Shown here piece by piece: positions 1 through 7,702 of a DNA stretch of 19,809 nucleotides. The translations under genes and the position numbers were made by a program. Below the pieces are notes generated by a model. It made no database searches. It saw nothing but the letters and a program-made list of their open reading frames with translations, and was not told the DNA's origin. The DNA comes from JAFGHJ01 sp964606065. Its GTDB lineage: Bacteria > Hydrothermota > UBA3072. How positions within the stretch are numbered: the first letter of the stretch is position 1; each line of letters begins with the position of its first letter. The DNA lies in NCBI GenBank assembly GCA_964606065.1, contig CAZSEX010000036.1, positions 1 to 19,809 of the forward strand, given 5' to 3'.

Positions 1-458
1 TTGGAGAATATTACTATATAATCACAAATAAGATGGATGCTAACGGAAGCTATAACACAGGACCCGGTGGCAATTGGCACACCGTATTTATTGTTGTAGA
101 AGATGAGCAGGGAAACGATATGGGTGATTTTTTAGAATTTTATGTTTCTTCCAGCGGAGTAGATGAAAAAAAGCCTGGTAAGTTTGCCCTTTCAGTAAAT
201 AATCTTAACGCTCCCTCTCTGACAACTGAAATTAACTATAGCTTACCCAAAAAGAGTAAAGTGGATCTTAATATTTATGACTCGATGGGAAGAGTCGTTA
301 ATACACTTGTAAATAAAGAGCAAAAAGCAGGCATATATACTGTTAAATGGAATGGGAAAAATAAGTTGAATAATACTCTTCCAAACGGAACTTACTTTTG
401 TAATCTCAAAGCAGGCGACTTTAACGATAGCAAAAAAATTGTTAGGTTAAACCATTAA
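1..458 (+). CDS. Secreted protein, C-terminal fragment with FlgD-like/T9SS sorting domain (5' truncated)
   Basis: The reading frame is open from base 3 to the TAA at 456-458 with no stop upstream, so the ATG at 33 is probably internal and the gene begins outside the window. The visible part holds a short beta-rich stretch, then a C-terminal domain of about 80 residues (NINYSLPKKSKVDLNIYD-like strand, SMGRVVNTLV, a GIYTVKWNGKN turn and a GTYFCNLKAG strand). This is the FlgD-like immunoglobulin fold used as the tail of exported proteins in FCB-type bacteria and often annotated as a type IX secretion sorting domain. The tail closely resembles the end of the next gene, 12 bases downstream, so both products probably leave the cell by the same route. 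What the main body does cannot be told. Confidence 0.8.
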   Translation, partial: GEYYYIITNKMDANGSYNTGPGGNWHTVFIVVEDEQGNDMGDFLEFYVSSSGVDEKKPGKFALSVNNLNAPSLTTEINYSLPKKSKVDLNIYDSMGRVVNTLVNKEQKAGIYTVKWNGKNKLNNTLPNGTYFCNLKAGDFNDSKKIVRLNH

Positions 459-470
459 AAGGAGGATAAA

Positions 471-2615
471 ATGGATTGGGCAGAAAGAAAATTCTTGCTT
501 TTTCGAAGTTTAATCATAATGTTCATACCTTTACTTTTAACCTCGTATGAAGGACCCGACCTTCCGGCTGAATATATAATAATAACAAATAATACGTTAG
601 AAGACGCTTTTGAACCTGTAGCTGAATATATAACCAGAAAAGGGGTTGTGGCAAAGGTTTACACAGTAAATGAAATTTTAAATAGCTACACCTGCGACCC
701 TGTTTCAAACATCTACGATTCGGCAGGCGCAATACGAGGATTCCTTATGGATAAATATCACGATGGGGCTCAATGGGTATTACTGGGAGGGGACGAATCT
801 ATCGTACCTGTACGTTTCGGAACAGTTAATCCCAGCCGCTATATTTCGAGTCCACCATCTCCCGTGGTACTGGCACCTTCAGATTTGTATTACTCTGACT
901 TAGACGGAAACTGGAATGTCGATGGCGATGAATATTACGGAGAACCACAAGATGATTCAATTGATATAGAGCCGGAGTTGTATGTAGGACGCATCCCATG
1001 TGAGAACGCGACAGACGTTGAGAACTGGTTTGAGAAATTAGTCAGTTATGAGAATCCAACACATACGAACTATCTTACCAAGTTTTTCTGGGCAGCTGCC
1101 GATCAAATGAGAATGTATCCGTACAATATCATTTCAAATTTACCACCTGGCACCGGTATTTCAAACGATACTTCGATGATAGAAAATAGTGACGGATCCT
1201 TACCAAAAGGAAGTGATGTCATAAACAAGATGAACGAACACTTTGGATTTTTCACTTTTTTCGGTCACGGTTCTCCCGATAACCTTACGGTTTCCGCCCC
1301 CGGTTATAATGAACGAAGCATGGAGAGAGATTTTCTTGTGAGCCGCGATTACTGCGATGTTCATTTGGTAAATCAAGGTGGGCGTTGCAGAGTTGAAGAC
1401 GGAAATGGACTTGATTGCCTCACAAATAAGGATTACTACGGGCTAATGGCTATTTATTCCTGTTACCATGCAGCTTATGATTTTGAAAATTTTGACTATG
1501 ACCCCTGGAATATATGTTATGGTCCTTCAATGATGGAAGCTTTTCTTCTTCAACCGGATAAAGGCGGACCCGCTTATATCGGTTTTACAAGAGGATCAGG
1601 TTTTACAAGTAATCAGAAACTTCATGACTTCTTTTTGGATAAACTCTTCATTAATGATGTTACAAATATAGGAGCTACTGTAGCATTGGCTAAAACCGAA
1701 ATATATCCTTATCATACTATATATCACGGCTACAGTCTTTTCGGTTGTCCGTTAATGAGGATCTGGACCGCGACACCTTCGGAATTCAACAATGTTTCCG
1801 TTACCGATAACGGTACAAGTATTACTGTAAATACGGGTATAAGCGGCTGTGATATTTGCGTCTGTAGTGTGGATGGTGGAGCTACTTATTATATGGTAGC
1901 TCATAACACATCATACCATACCTTTACAACCGCTGAAAGACCGGTTTATATAACAATCACCAAGCCCAATTATATTCCGTACAAGACTTTAGTACCAGTA
2001 GACTTAGTCCTTCAAAATGTAACAGTTGAAATGAATGATACAAATGACTATATGGCGTTCAACTCAATAACGGCAGCAGGCAATAACACTTATTTCGTTA
2101 TCAAAGGGAATGGGTCAAATGGTGGTAATGTTACAATGAAAACGGAAAATTATATCTCATTGTTCCCGGGTTTTGAAGCACAAAAAGGATGTATATTCCA
2201 GGCATCAACTAACCTTGATCTTTATTCAACAAGTTCAACCGACCAGGTACTATTTGATAAGCTTGACCCGCTCAATAAATTAAATCCGGATAAAACATCA
2301 GAGGATAACCTTTCTGAAGAAAAGGAACCCATCCCAACCGTCTTCAGCTGCATGCAAAACTATCCCAACCCTTTCATGCGCAACACAACCATCAAATACG
2401 GGTTACCGAAAAACTCCGATGTTAATCTCACTGTGTTCAACATAGCCGGACAAAAAGTAAAAACCCTGGTTAACTCACAGCAATCAGCCGGATATAAATC
2501 GGTCAGCTGGAACGGGGAAAACAGCGCGGGAGTGCAGGTGCCTCAAGGCATATACTTCTACGTCTTCAAGGCGGATGATTTTGAAAAACATCGTAAGATG
2601 GTATTGGTAAAGTAA
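471..2615 (+). CDS. Gingipain-like C25 family cysteine peptidase with C-terminal sorting domain
   Basis: A 714-residue secreted protein. A hydrophobic stretch at residues 8-25 acts as signal peptide. Residues about 35-430 match the peptidase C25 (gingipain) fold: YIIITN strand near 35, WVLLGGDESIVPVRFG (102-117), ELYVGRIP (169-176), the catalytic-His motif FFGHGS with His266, and the catalytic Cys331 in YSCYHAAYD. After the peptidase come beta-rich domains; residues 537-582 (GGNVTMKTENYISLFPGFEA) look like the '3-coathanger stack' domain of Bacteroidota exoproteins. The end is a T9SS-type/FlgD-like domain starting at NYPNPF (630-635). Strong ribosome site AAAAGGAGG sits before the ATG. It is downstream of another protein with the same tail, so the two are probably co-transcribed. 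Family membership is confident; substrate specificity (Arg or Lys) is unknown. True T9SS dependence needs the Por genes, which are not in view. Confidence 0.88.
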   Translation: MDWAERKFLLFRSLIIMFIPLLLTSYEGPDLPAEYIIITNNTLEDAFEPVAEYITRKGVVAKVYTVNEILNSYTCDPVSNIYDSAGAIRGFLMDKYHDGAQWVLLGGDESIVPVRFGTVNPSRYISSPPSPVVLAPSDLYYSDLDGNWNVDGDEYYGEPQDDSIDIEPELYVGRIPCENATDVENWFEKLVSYENPTHTNYLTKFFWAAADQMRMYPYNIISNLPPGTGISNDTSMIENSDGSLPKGSDVINKMNEHFGFFTFFGHGSPDNLTVSAPGYNERSMERDFLVSRDYCDVHLVNQGGRCRVEDGNGLDCLTNKDYYGLMAIYSCYHAAYDFENFDYDPWNICYGPSMMEAFLLQPDKGGPAYIGFTRGSGFTSNQKLHDFFLDKLFINDVTNIGATVALAKTEIYPYHTIYHGYSLFGCPLMRIWTATPSEFNNVSVTDNGTSITVNTGISGCDICVCSVDGGATYYMVAHNTSYHTFTTAERPVYITITKPNYIPYKTLVPVDLVLQNVTVEMNDTNDYMAFNSITAAGNNTYFVIKGNGSNGGNVTMKTENYISLFPGFEAQKGCIFQASTNLDLYSTSSTDQVLFDKLDPLNKLNPDKTSEDNLSEEKEPIPTVFSCMQNYPNPFMRNTTIKYGLPKNSDVNLTVFNIAGQKVKTLVNSQQSAGYKSVSWNGENSAGVQVPQGIYFYVFKADDFEKHRKMVLVK

Positions 2616-2618
2616 AGA

Positions 2619-2653
2619 GGTTAGAGTGTTGGAGCGTAGATGCGTTAGAGTGT
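2619..2653 (+). repeat. Short direct repeat GTTAGAGTGT
   Basis: The decamer GTTAGAGTGT occurs at 2620-2629 and again at 2644-2653, separated by 14 bases, immediately after the peptidase stop codon. It is similar in style to the degenerate short-period repeats in other gaps of this window. No function can be assigned. Confidence 0.45.
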
Positions 2654-2675
2654 AAAAAAAACACGCAACTACCAA

Positions 2676-2716
2676 AGATCGGCTCGGAGTCCTTTTTAAG
2701 AATTCCGAGCCGGTTT
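2676..2716 (+). terminator. Strong hairpin after the peptidase gene, possible terminator
   Basis: CGGCTCGGA (2680-2688) pairs perfectly with TCCGAGCCG (2704-2712). G-U and A-U pairs extend the stem outwards to about 2676/2716 and inwards to about 2690/2702. The T-rich tail (GTTTGATTTT) is broken, so an intrinsic terminator for the peptidase transcript is likely but not certain. The stem is nearly symmetrical and could serve either strand. Confidence 0.5.
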
Positions 2717-2850
2717 GATTTTGGGAAAATCAGGTCTTTTGTCTTCAATTTTCCATCTGCGGTCAACGGTCTTTAAAACAGACTTACGCGCTAACCGACA
2801 AACACACTAACAACTTAAGATTTTTGGGATCTTTGTGTGAGATATTCTTC

Positions 2851-2878
2851 TTGACATTTATAACATAAAGAGTAATAT
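2851..2878 (+). promoter_or_regulatory. Sigma70-type promoter of the toxin-antitoxin module
   Basis: TTGACA (2851-2856), a 16-base spacer and TAATAT (2873-2878) make a near-consensus housekeeping promoter. Initiation would fall near 2885, about 30 bases before the antitoxin start. The position suits a separately transcribed, probably autorepressed module. Confidence 0.65.
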
Positions 2879-2916
2879 TTGTTAGAGAGAATTTATAATT
2901 TGCCAGGGAGGTAAAA

Positions 2917-3132
2917 ATGAGTAAAACGACTACGATCGAGGATGTCTTAGCAGATATTGAACATCTGGACATCGAAGACCAGAAGTATATAGTCGAGTTA
3001 ATCTCTAAAAGATTAATTGATAAAAAAAGAAAAGAAATTTCCCTACGCGCTAAGGAAGCAGAGAAGAATTATAAGAAAGGTAATTTCAAAAAGGGACGTG
3101 TTGAGGATTTATGGGAAGACCTGGATGGTTGA
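2917..3132 (+). CDS. Antitoxin-like protein of a type II toxin-antitoxin pair
   Basis: A 71-residue, highly charged, helix-forming protein (TIEDVLADIEHLDIEDQKYI, then a Lys/Arg-rich helix, ending VEDLWEDLDG). The layout, with an N-terminal helical domain of the 'x-E-x-Q-x-x-l-x-x-l' type and an acidic/aromatic C-terminus able to wrap a toxin, is typical of small antitoxins that precede RelE/ParE toxins. The ribosome site GGGAGG is 6 bases or so before the ATG. Its stop overlaps the toxin start by 8 bases, which implies translational coupling and supports the pairing. I infer the antitoxin role mostly from this context; the sequence itself has no diagnostic DNA-binding motif that I can name. 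Confidence 0.7.
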   Translation: MSKTTTIEDVLADIEHLDIEDQKYIVELISKRLIDKKRKEISLRAKEAEKNYKKGNFKKGRVEDLWEDLDG

Positions 3133-3400
3133 GATAGTTTGGGATAAAAAGTTCATACAATTATTTAAAAAATGGAGTAAAAAACACCCGGATTTAGTAG
3201 AAGTCTTTAAAAACAGATTGGAACTATTTGTAAGGGATCCGTTTCACCCCCAGTTAAAAACACATTCGTTAAGTGGTATTCTTAAAGGTTTATGGGCTTT
3301 TCATATAACCTACGAGTATAGATTGGTTTTCAAATTTTTAGACAAGAAGAAAAAAGTTGTTTTACTGATCGATGTAGGGTCTCATGACGAGGTTTATTGA
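3125..3400 (+). CDS. RelE/ParE superfamily toxin (probable mRNA interferase)
   Basis: Starting at the ATG at 3125, which overlaps the antitoxin stop by 8 bases, gives 91 residues, the usual length for RelE/StbE-type toxins. The frame is open farther upstream (an ATG at 3017) but that part lies inside the antitoxin gene and does not look like a RelE N-terminus. Recognisable features are the N-terminal VEIVWDKKF strand, helices in LFKKWSKKHPDL, the DPFHPQLKTHSLSG segment, the WAFHITYEYRLVFKF core strands and the C-terminal LLIDVGSHDEVY, which is close to the 'LIDIGTHDEVY' ending of the RelE/StbE/YafQ-like family. The expected role is ribosome-dependent mRNA cleavage under stress, neutralised by the preceding protein. 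A ParE-like gyrase-poison activity cannot be ruled out. Confidence 0.82.
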   Translation: MVEIVWDKKFIQLFKKWSKKHPDLVEVFKNRLELFVRDPFHPQLKTHSLSGILKGLWAFHITYEYRLVFKFLDKKKKVVLLIDVGSHDEVY

Positions 3401-3499
3401 TTGGCAATCCGAAAGACTGCTTTTGAATCGGTTAGCACTTACTTCTGTTACAAAGCTGGTTTTAAACAACACTGTTTTTTCTCCTTTTTAATCAGCGCG

Positions 3500-3519
3500 C
3501 ATCTGTGTTCATCCGTGGC
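3500..3519 (-). repeat. Dispersed intergenic repeat, CACGGAT/CACAGAT type
   Basis: Read on the minus strand this is GCCACGGATGAACACAGATG: two 7-mers (CACGGAT, CACAGAT) 10 bases apart. A close relative lies on the plus strand at 11459-11476. It sits in a gap with no credible gene. Confidence 0.55.
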
Positions 3520-3628
3520 TATTTTATAGTTAGTGTGTGGGTGTGTTGGAAAGTTAGGAAGTTTAAAAGAAACAAAGAGAGAAATAATTATAGAGGTAGC
3601 GCGGAGGGTCATCCCTCGCTTACCGATT

Positions 3629-3647
3629 GTTGGGGATAAACCCCAAC
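3629..3647 (+). repeat. Perfect 7-bp hairpin GTTGGGG/CCCCAAC
   Basis: GTTGGGG, loop ATAAA, CCCCAAC. It follows another short hairpin at 3604-3617 and has no T-run behind it, so it is more likely part of a dispersed element than a terminator. Confidence 0.5.
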
Positions 3648-3665
3648 GCTTTAACAACGTATTGG

Positions 3666-3698
3666 CACGCAGATTTTCTCAGATGTACTCAGATTTAC
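3666..3698 (+). repeat. Dispersed repeat, CAGAT type
   Basis: Three CAGAT-containing units occur in a row (CACGCAGATT, CTCAGATG, CTCAGATT) spaced 10-12 bases apart. They resemble the CACGGAT/CACAGAT units at 3500-3519 and 11459-11476. Confidence 0.45.
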
Positions 3699-3867
3699 AA
3701 AAGAAACTAAAAAGTATCGTTTTTCTCTATGGTAAAGTACCCTTGAGATTGCTTCGCCTGAGGCAGGCGAGATGCAAAACTCTCAATGACAAATTTTTTC
3801 GTGTATTTTTTTAAACACGTAGTTTTGGTAGGGTTGAGGGTTTTATAAAAAAAAATATATATTCTGT

Positions 3868-3983
3868 TGTTTTCCTCCGTGCCCTCCGTGTCTCCGTGTG
3901 AGATTATTTTGGTTCGGGGGGTGGGCTTTGCGTCTTTGCGGTGCGATTTTCTTGTGATAATCTTGTGTAATCTGTGATTAATT
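3868..3983 (-). repeat. Composite dispersed intergenic repeat (minus orientation)
   Basis: On the minus strand, 3926-3868 reads as a C-rich head, then AACCAAAATAATCTCACACGG, then GGAGACACGGAGGGCACGGAGG, i.e. CACGGAG units about 9 bases apart. Similar heads and units occur at 11280-11342 and 15534-15580. Directly next to it, 3946-3927 on the minus strand reads CGCACCGCAAAGACGCAAAG, which matches the second unit type at 11227-11254 and 15597-15625. 3983-3951 carries a third type (AATCACAGATTACACAAGAT). Confidence 0.6.
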
Positions 3984-4003
3984 TCGGAGGGGCGGCGGGG
4001 TAC

Positions 4004-4031
4004 TTGATTTATTGTTCCAATTCCTTATATT
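4004..4031 (+). promoter_or_regulatory. Probable promoter of the DUF2723 gene
   Basis: TTGATT (4004-4009), a 16-base spacer and TATATT (4026-4031). This would start a transcript near 4038 with a leader of about 18 bases that still includes the AAAGAGGAG ribosome site of the gene at 4056. Confidence 0.45.
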
Positions 4032-4055
4032 GAGTTCAATAAAAAAGAGGAGTAA

Positions 4056-6728
4056 ATGTACGACAAAAGGAAAATAATAGGATTTTCATCTGTATCAATC
4101 GTTTTAATTTCCGTATATTTATATACTATCGCTCCAACAGTATCTCTATGGGACTGCGGAGAATTCATAGCATGCGCGCACATCTTAGGAGTGCCACATC
4201 CCCCCGGAACCCCATTTTTTATTTTGCTCGGTAGAATATTCGACATCATAATCCCTTTTAATGAAACAGCAAAAAGGATAAATTTCCTCTCGGCTCTTTC
4301 TTCCGCTATAGCCGGGGGATTTCTTTATCTTATAATACTTTCGGTCTTTCAAAGATTCAGGGAAAACAGAGGAAAAAGATTGCCTTTAAGCAGTCATCTT
4401 ATCGCGGTATTCGCCGCCATCGGAGCCGGGTTTTCTTACAGTATATGGGATACATCTGTCGAAACGGAGGTCTACTCCACATCGATTTTGATACTTGTAA
4501 TCGGTCTATGGCTTGCGTTACACTGGGAAAGAAACCATGAAATGAGAGGCGATGATAATTATATTTTACTTCTTATTTACTTGATTTTCCTTTCTTTTGG
4601 CATCCACCTGATACCCTTACTTCTTATTCCGGGAACCATTGTCTTTGTAATAATAACCGATAAAAAGATATTCAACAATCCGAAATTAATTATTTTTTCA
4701 ATCGGTCTAATCCTGTTAGGCATCACAACATATCTTTATCTGATAGTCAGAGCCAATGCTAACCCTGTAATAAACGAGGCGGATCCGAGCAATTTAAAGG
4801 CTTTGTGGAGTGTTATATCGCGAGAACAGTACGGACCGATGAAAATAATCCCCAGAAAAACTCAAATCCAGATCAATCTTTCCACTTTTGCCGCATTATT
4901 CGAACAGGTAAAAATATTTTTCAAATATTTTTCATGGCAATTTTCCCCTTATCCCAGAGAATCGGATGTAAATAACCTGCTAAAGTATACATCCATAGCC
5001 GGCACATACCTATATGTTTTAACAGGTCTCCTGGGAATACTTATTCATTATAAAAAAGATAGGAAATCCTTTTATTTATTTTTCATTCTGTACCTTCTCC
5101 TGAGTTTAGGTCTTGTTTTTTATCTCAATTTAAAATTTTCTCCATCCGACCCCAACCCCGCGCATCAGGACAGGGAAGTGAGAGAAAGAGATTACTTCTG
5201 GACTCCCGCATTCTTTCTTTTTATGTTTTATGTAGCCATTGGAGTTCACTGGATATACGAAAAAACAAGAAAGATAAAAACTTCTTACGGGAACGGTGCA
5301 ATAGTACTTTCTTTTTTCATGGGTTTTATACCGCTGATTTCAAACATAAACAGCCACGTTAACAGAAGAGGAAACTGGATCGCTTCGGATTACGCCCACA
5401 ACCTGCTGATAACCCCCGAGGATTATTCCATTTTGTTTACATACGGTGACAATGATACTTTTCCGGTCTGGTTTCTTCAGGAAGTGAAGAATTTCAGAAA
5501 ATTCGATCCCGAAAACAAAAAAGGGGTAAAACTTTCCAATTTCTCCCTCATGAACACGAACTGGTACATTAAACAATTAAAAAAAGCCGGCATACCCATG
5601 GATTTTGCCTTTCCATTCAAAGGAACAACTCTTGAGAGAGAATACAGGATACAAAAAAGAAATAAGATAACCAACTTAGATTTTGAGGATTGGGTTATTG
5701 ATAATATTATGCCTCTTAAGTCTGAAGACGGCAAGTTGTTGCGTCCCGCGGATATTTTAGTCAGAAACATTATTGTTACTTCAATGGGAAAAACACCATC
5801 TCTTAAAGATTTAATAATGCCGGGAGACCTGTTCGTAGAAAAGTATATCGACGAAGATTTTAACCCTTCGATTAATATTTATTTTTCCTTCCCCGTAGAG
5901 ACGTACTCGATGAAACTATACGGCGACCATCTCAGATTGGAAGGATTTGCTTACCGTCTGGTAGAGGAAAAAGCAAAGGATATGATAAATTACAAGAAGA
6001 TGTTCGACAAACTTACTGGGGAATTTAAAATAAGTTACTGCGAAAATCCTACTATTTACACGGGATCGGCGCAGAAGAAACCTCTCCTTAATCACACATA
6101 TATTTACTTGAAATTTGGCGATTACGCCTTAGAAAAGTTCGATAACAAACGTAAAGAAGCCATTTCTGGAGCGGAAAAAGATACCTTAAAAATTATAGAG
6201 AATATCTTCAAAAGAGCTTTTATTTTTTCAATGGACTCTGACTTTTCCGCACCAATAACCCTGCAGGTAACAAGCAGCTTTAAAAGAATATACTCATTAC
6301 TCGGAGAAGAAGAAAAAGCGACTGACTTTTACGATTCACTTCATTACATAATAAACACGCCACCGCTCAGTCTTCTGCGCGCCGAAATGTTAACTTTTAA
6401 AGCAAAATCAAAGGAAAACAACACAAAAGAAATAGAAAAAGCAATAAAAGAATTCTCATCTTTACTCGATAAAGAAAAATTCAAAGCCGCCGGGTATAGA
6501 GGGCTTATAGAACTTTACTCAATATCCGATAACTCTGAAAAAATACAAGAAATTATCCTTGAAATAATAAATGAACCGGAACTCTCAAATCAGGTTATAT
6601 TTCTTTCTATCCAACTCGATCCTCAAGGGACTATAAAGCTGCTCGAAAACTGGAAAGAAATGTATCCCCACGAATCCGCAAACATTGACCCTTTAATAAA
6701 AGAACTAAAAACCCGAAAACGCTTTTGA
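4056..6728 (+). CDS. DUF2723 family polytopic membrane protein, probable GT-C type glycosyltransferase (GT117/TMEM260-like)
   Basis: An 890-residue protein with about ten membrane spans in residues 8-430 and a soluble remainder. Diagnostic DUF2723 blocks are present: TVSLWDCGEF (28-37) with Asp33 and Glu36, which correspond to the acidic catalytic loop of GT-C enzymes; GVPHPPGTP (45-53); EVRERDYFWTPAFF; and LFTYGDNDTFPVWFLQEV followed by LMNTNWYIKQL. The C-terminal third is helical and TPR-like with no other motif I can name. The family includes human TMEM260, a protein O-mannosyltransferase, and many FCB-type bacterial proteins; sugar transfer to exported proteins is therefore the likely role, but donor and acceptor are unknown. 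It has its own promoter-like sequence and a GAGGAG ribosome site, and stands alone between repeat-rich gaps. Confidence 0.85.
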   Translation: MYDKRKIIGFSSVSIVLISVYLYTIAPTVSLWDCGEFIACAHILGVPHPPGTPFFILLGRIFDIIIPFNETAKRINFLSALSSAIAGGFLYLIILSVFQRFRENRGKRLPLSSHLIAVFAAIGAGFSYSIWDTSVETEVYSTSILILVIGLWLALHWERNHEMRGDDNYILLLIYLIFLSFGIHLIPLLLIPGTIVFVIITDKKIFNNPKLIIFSIGLILLGITTYLYLIVRANANPVINEADPSNLKALWSVISREQYGPMKIIPRKTQIQINLSTFAALFEQVKIFFKYFSWQFSPYPRESDVNNLLKYTSIAGTYLYVLTGLLGILIHYKKDRKSFYLFFILYLLLSLGLVFYLNLKFSPSDPNPAHQDREVRERDYFWTPAFFLFMFYVAIGVHWIYEKTRKIKTSYGNGAIVLSFFMGFIPLISNINSHVNRRGNWIASDYAHNLLITPEDYSILFTYGDNDTFPVWFLQEVKNFRKFDPENKKGVKLSNFSLMNTNWYIKQLKKAGIPMDFAFPFKGTTLEREYRIQKRNKITNLDFEDWVIDNIMPLKSEDGKLLRPADILVRNIIVTSMGKTPSLKDLIMPGDLFVEKYIDEDFNPSINIYFSFPVETYSMKLYGDHLRLEGFAYRLVEEKAKDMINYKKMFDKLTGEFKISYCENPTIYTGSAQKKPLLNHTYIYLKFGDYALEKFDNKRKEAISGAEKDTLKIIENIFKRAFIFSMDSDFSAPITLQVTSSFKRIYSLLGEEEKATDFYDSLHYIINTPPLSLLRAEMLTFKAKSKENNTKEIEKAIKEFSSLLDKEKFKAAGYRGLIELYSISDNSEKIQEIILEIINEPELSNQVIFLSIQLDPQGTIKLLENWKEMYPHESANIDPLIKELKTRKRF

Positions 6729-6769
6729 AAAAATCACAGCTTATGTCATATTACAAAAATCTAAAAAAT

Positions 6770-6795
6770 CTTTGTGGTCTTTGTGAACTTTGTGG
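6770..6795 (+). repeat. Three-unit 9-base repeat abutting ispE
   Basis: CTTTGTGGT, CTTTGTGAA and CTTTGTGG follow each other without gaps at a strict 9-base period. On the other strand the units read CCACAAAG, the same flavour as the CACAGAG units in other gaps. It ends only 13 bases before the ispE start codon and occupies the place of its ribosome binding site. Confidence 0.6.
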
Positions 6796-6808
6796 TAAAT
6801 AATCCACC

Positions 6809-7702
6809 ATGGAATATTTAAAAGTTTCTTCATTTGCTAAAGTAAATCTCGGTCTTTATATCCGGGAAAAAAGAAAAGACGGCTTCCACTCCATCGAATC
6901 TATTTTTCAAACAATATCATTAAAGGACTCACTCTATTTCAAATTGGGAGGAAACGAAATAAAAATAAAGTGCAACAATCCGGAACTGCCAATAGGTCCC
7001 GACAATCTGATTTATAAAGCGGCAAATCTATTCATAAATAAAAAAACAGAAAAATTTGGAGTAGAAATAAAAATAGATAAAAAAATTCCCATAGGAGCGG
7101 GATTGGGAGGAGGCAGCTCAAACGCAGCGGTCACTTTACTCACACTAAACCGTCTGCTTAACTATCCGAAAAAACGCGAGGAACTAATGGAAAATGCGAA
7201 AAACCTCGGTTCGGACGTGCCGTTTTTCCTGAAAGGAGGAACCGCCCTTGTGATCGGTAGAGGGGAGAAAATTAAATGGTTAAAGGATCTTCCGGAACTC
7301 TATTTCCTGCTTGCAATTTCACCACTTACAATATCCACAAAAAACGCTTACAGGTGGTGGGACGATAAAGAAAAACAAGACTTGACAAATGAAGACTTAA
7401 GCTTTATACTTCGAAAAATACAAGAGGGGGAAAAAGGAATCCTACGGAAACTAAGAAATTCATTTGAGGTAATAATCCTTGAGAAGTATCCTCAATTGAA
7501 GTATATTATTGATAAGCTAAATAAATTTGAACCAATAAATGTTATGTTAAGTGGGTCTGGTCCTACTGTATTTGCAATATTCGGATCAGAAAAACACAAC
7601 TACAGGATGGGAGACATAAAAGGAGAACATTACACATTAAAGCACTGCAGAAGCGTCTCCCGAGAAGAGTACTTCAACTTGTTAAAACCAAAGGAGGACT
7701 AA
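6809..7702 (+). CDS. ispE: 4-diphosphocytidyl-2-C-methyl-D-erythritol kinase
   Basis: A 297-residue GHMP kinase that phosphorylates CDP-ME at the 2-hydroxyl in the non-mevalonate (MEP) route to isoprenoids, in the cytoplasm. Evidence: N-terminal FAKVNLGLYI with the active-site Lys11; the ATP-binding glycine loop PIGAGLGGGSSNAA (94-107); GSDVPFF (134-140) with the catalytic Asp136; and the C-terminal SGSGPTVFAIF block. Length is normal for IspE. The start is placed at ATG 6809 because SSFAKVNL then falls at the usual distance from the N-terminus, but no Shine-Dalgarno precedes it; a repeat element occupies that place. Its final bases AAAGGAGGAC serve as the ribosome site for spoVG and the stop TAA overlaps the next ATG by one base. 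Confidence 0.95.
   Translation: MEYLKVSSFAKVNLGLYIREKRKDGFHSIESIFQTISLKDSLYFKLGGNEIKIKCNNPELPIGPDNLIYKAANLFINKKTEKFGVEIKIDKKIPIGAGLGGGSSNAAVTLLTLNRLLNYPKKREELMENAKNLGSDVPFFLKGGTALVIGRGEKIKWLKDLPELYFLLAISPLTISTKNAYRWWDDKEKQDLTNEDLSFILRKIQEGEKGILRKLRNSFEVIILEKYPQLKYIIDKLNKFEPINVMLSGSGPTVFAIFGSEKHNYRMGDIKGEHYTLKHCRSVSREEYFNLLKPKED

Larger units (their letters stand above)
3401..4003. other. Gene-free, hairpin- and repeat-rich intergenic region
   Basis: I find no credible gene here. An open frame at 3533-3814 (93 codons) has no ribosome site, and its sequence comes from the repeats. The region holds several hairpins: GAGGG (3604-3608) with CCCTC (3613-3617); GTTGGGG (3629-3635) with CCCCAAC (3641-3647), a perfect 7-bp stem; and CGCCTG (3755-3760) with CAGGCG (3764-3769). 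It also carries repeat copies at 3500-3519, 3666-3698, 3868-3926, 3927-3946 and 3951-3983. The makeup resembles a graveyard of small dispersed elements between two transcription units on the same strand. Confidence 0.6.

Noticed and set aside
2484..2766. Minus-strand frames across the end of the C25 peptidase gene
   Set aside because: They are shadows of the coding strand and the following hairpin/repeats; no start signals.
3017..3124. N-terminal extension of the RelE-like toxin to the ATG at 3017
   Set aside because: That stretch lies inside the antitoxin gene, has no ribosome site and would make the toxin abnormally long; 3125 gives the family length.
3499..3519. Insertion-sequence ends in the intergenic gaps
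   Set aside because: No transposase, no matching terminal inverted repeats and no target duplication could be found around the repeats.
3533..3814. 93-codon open frame on the plus strand
   Set aside because: No ribosome site, and the peptide comes from hairpins and CAGAT repeats; no family resemblance.
6770..6795. CRISPR-like array from the 9-base units
   Set aside because: Units are directly adjacent with no spacers and are far shorter than CRISPR repeats; the same holds for the other repeat sites.
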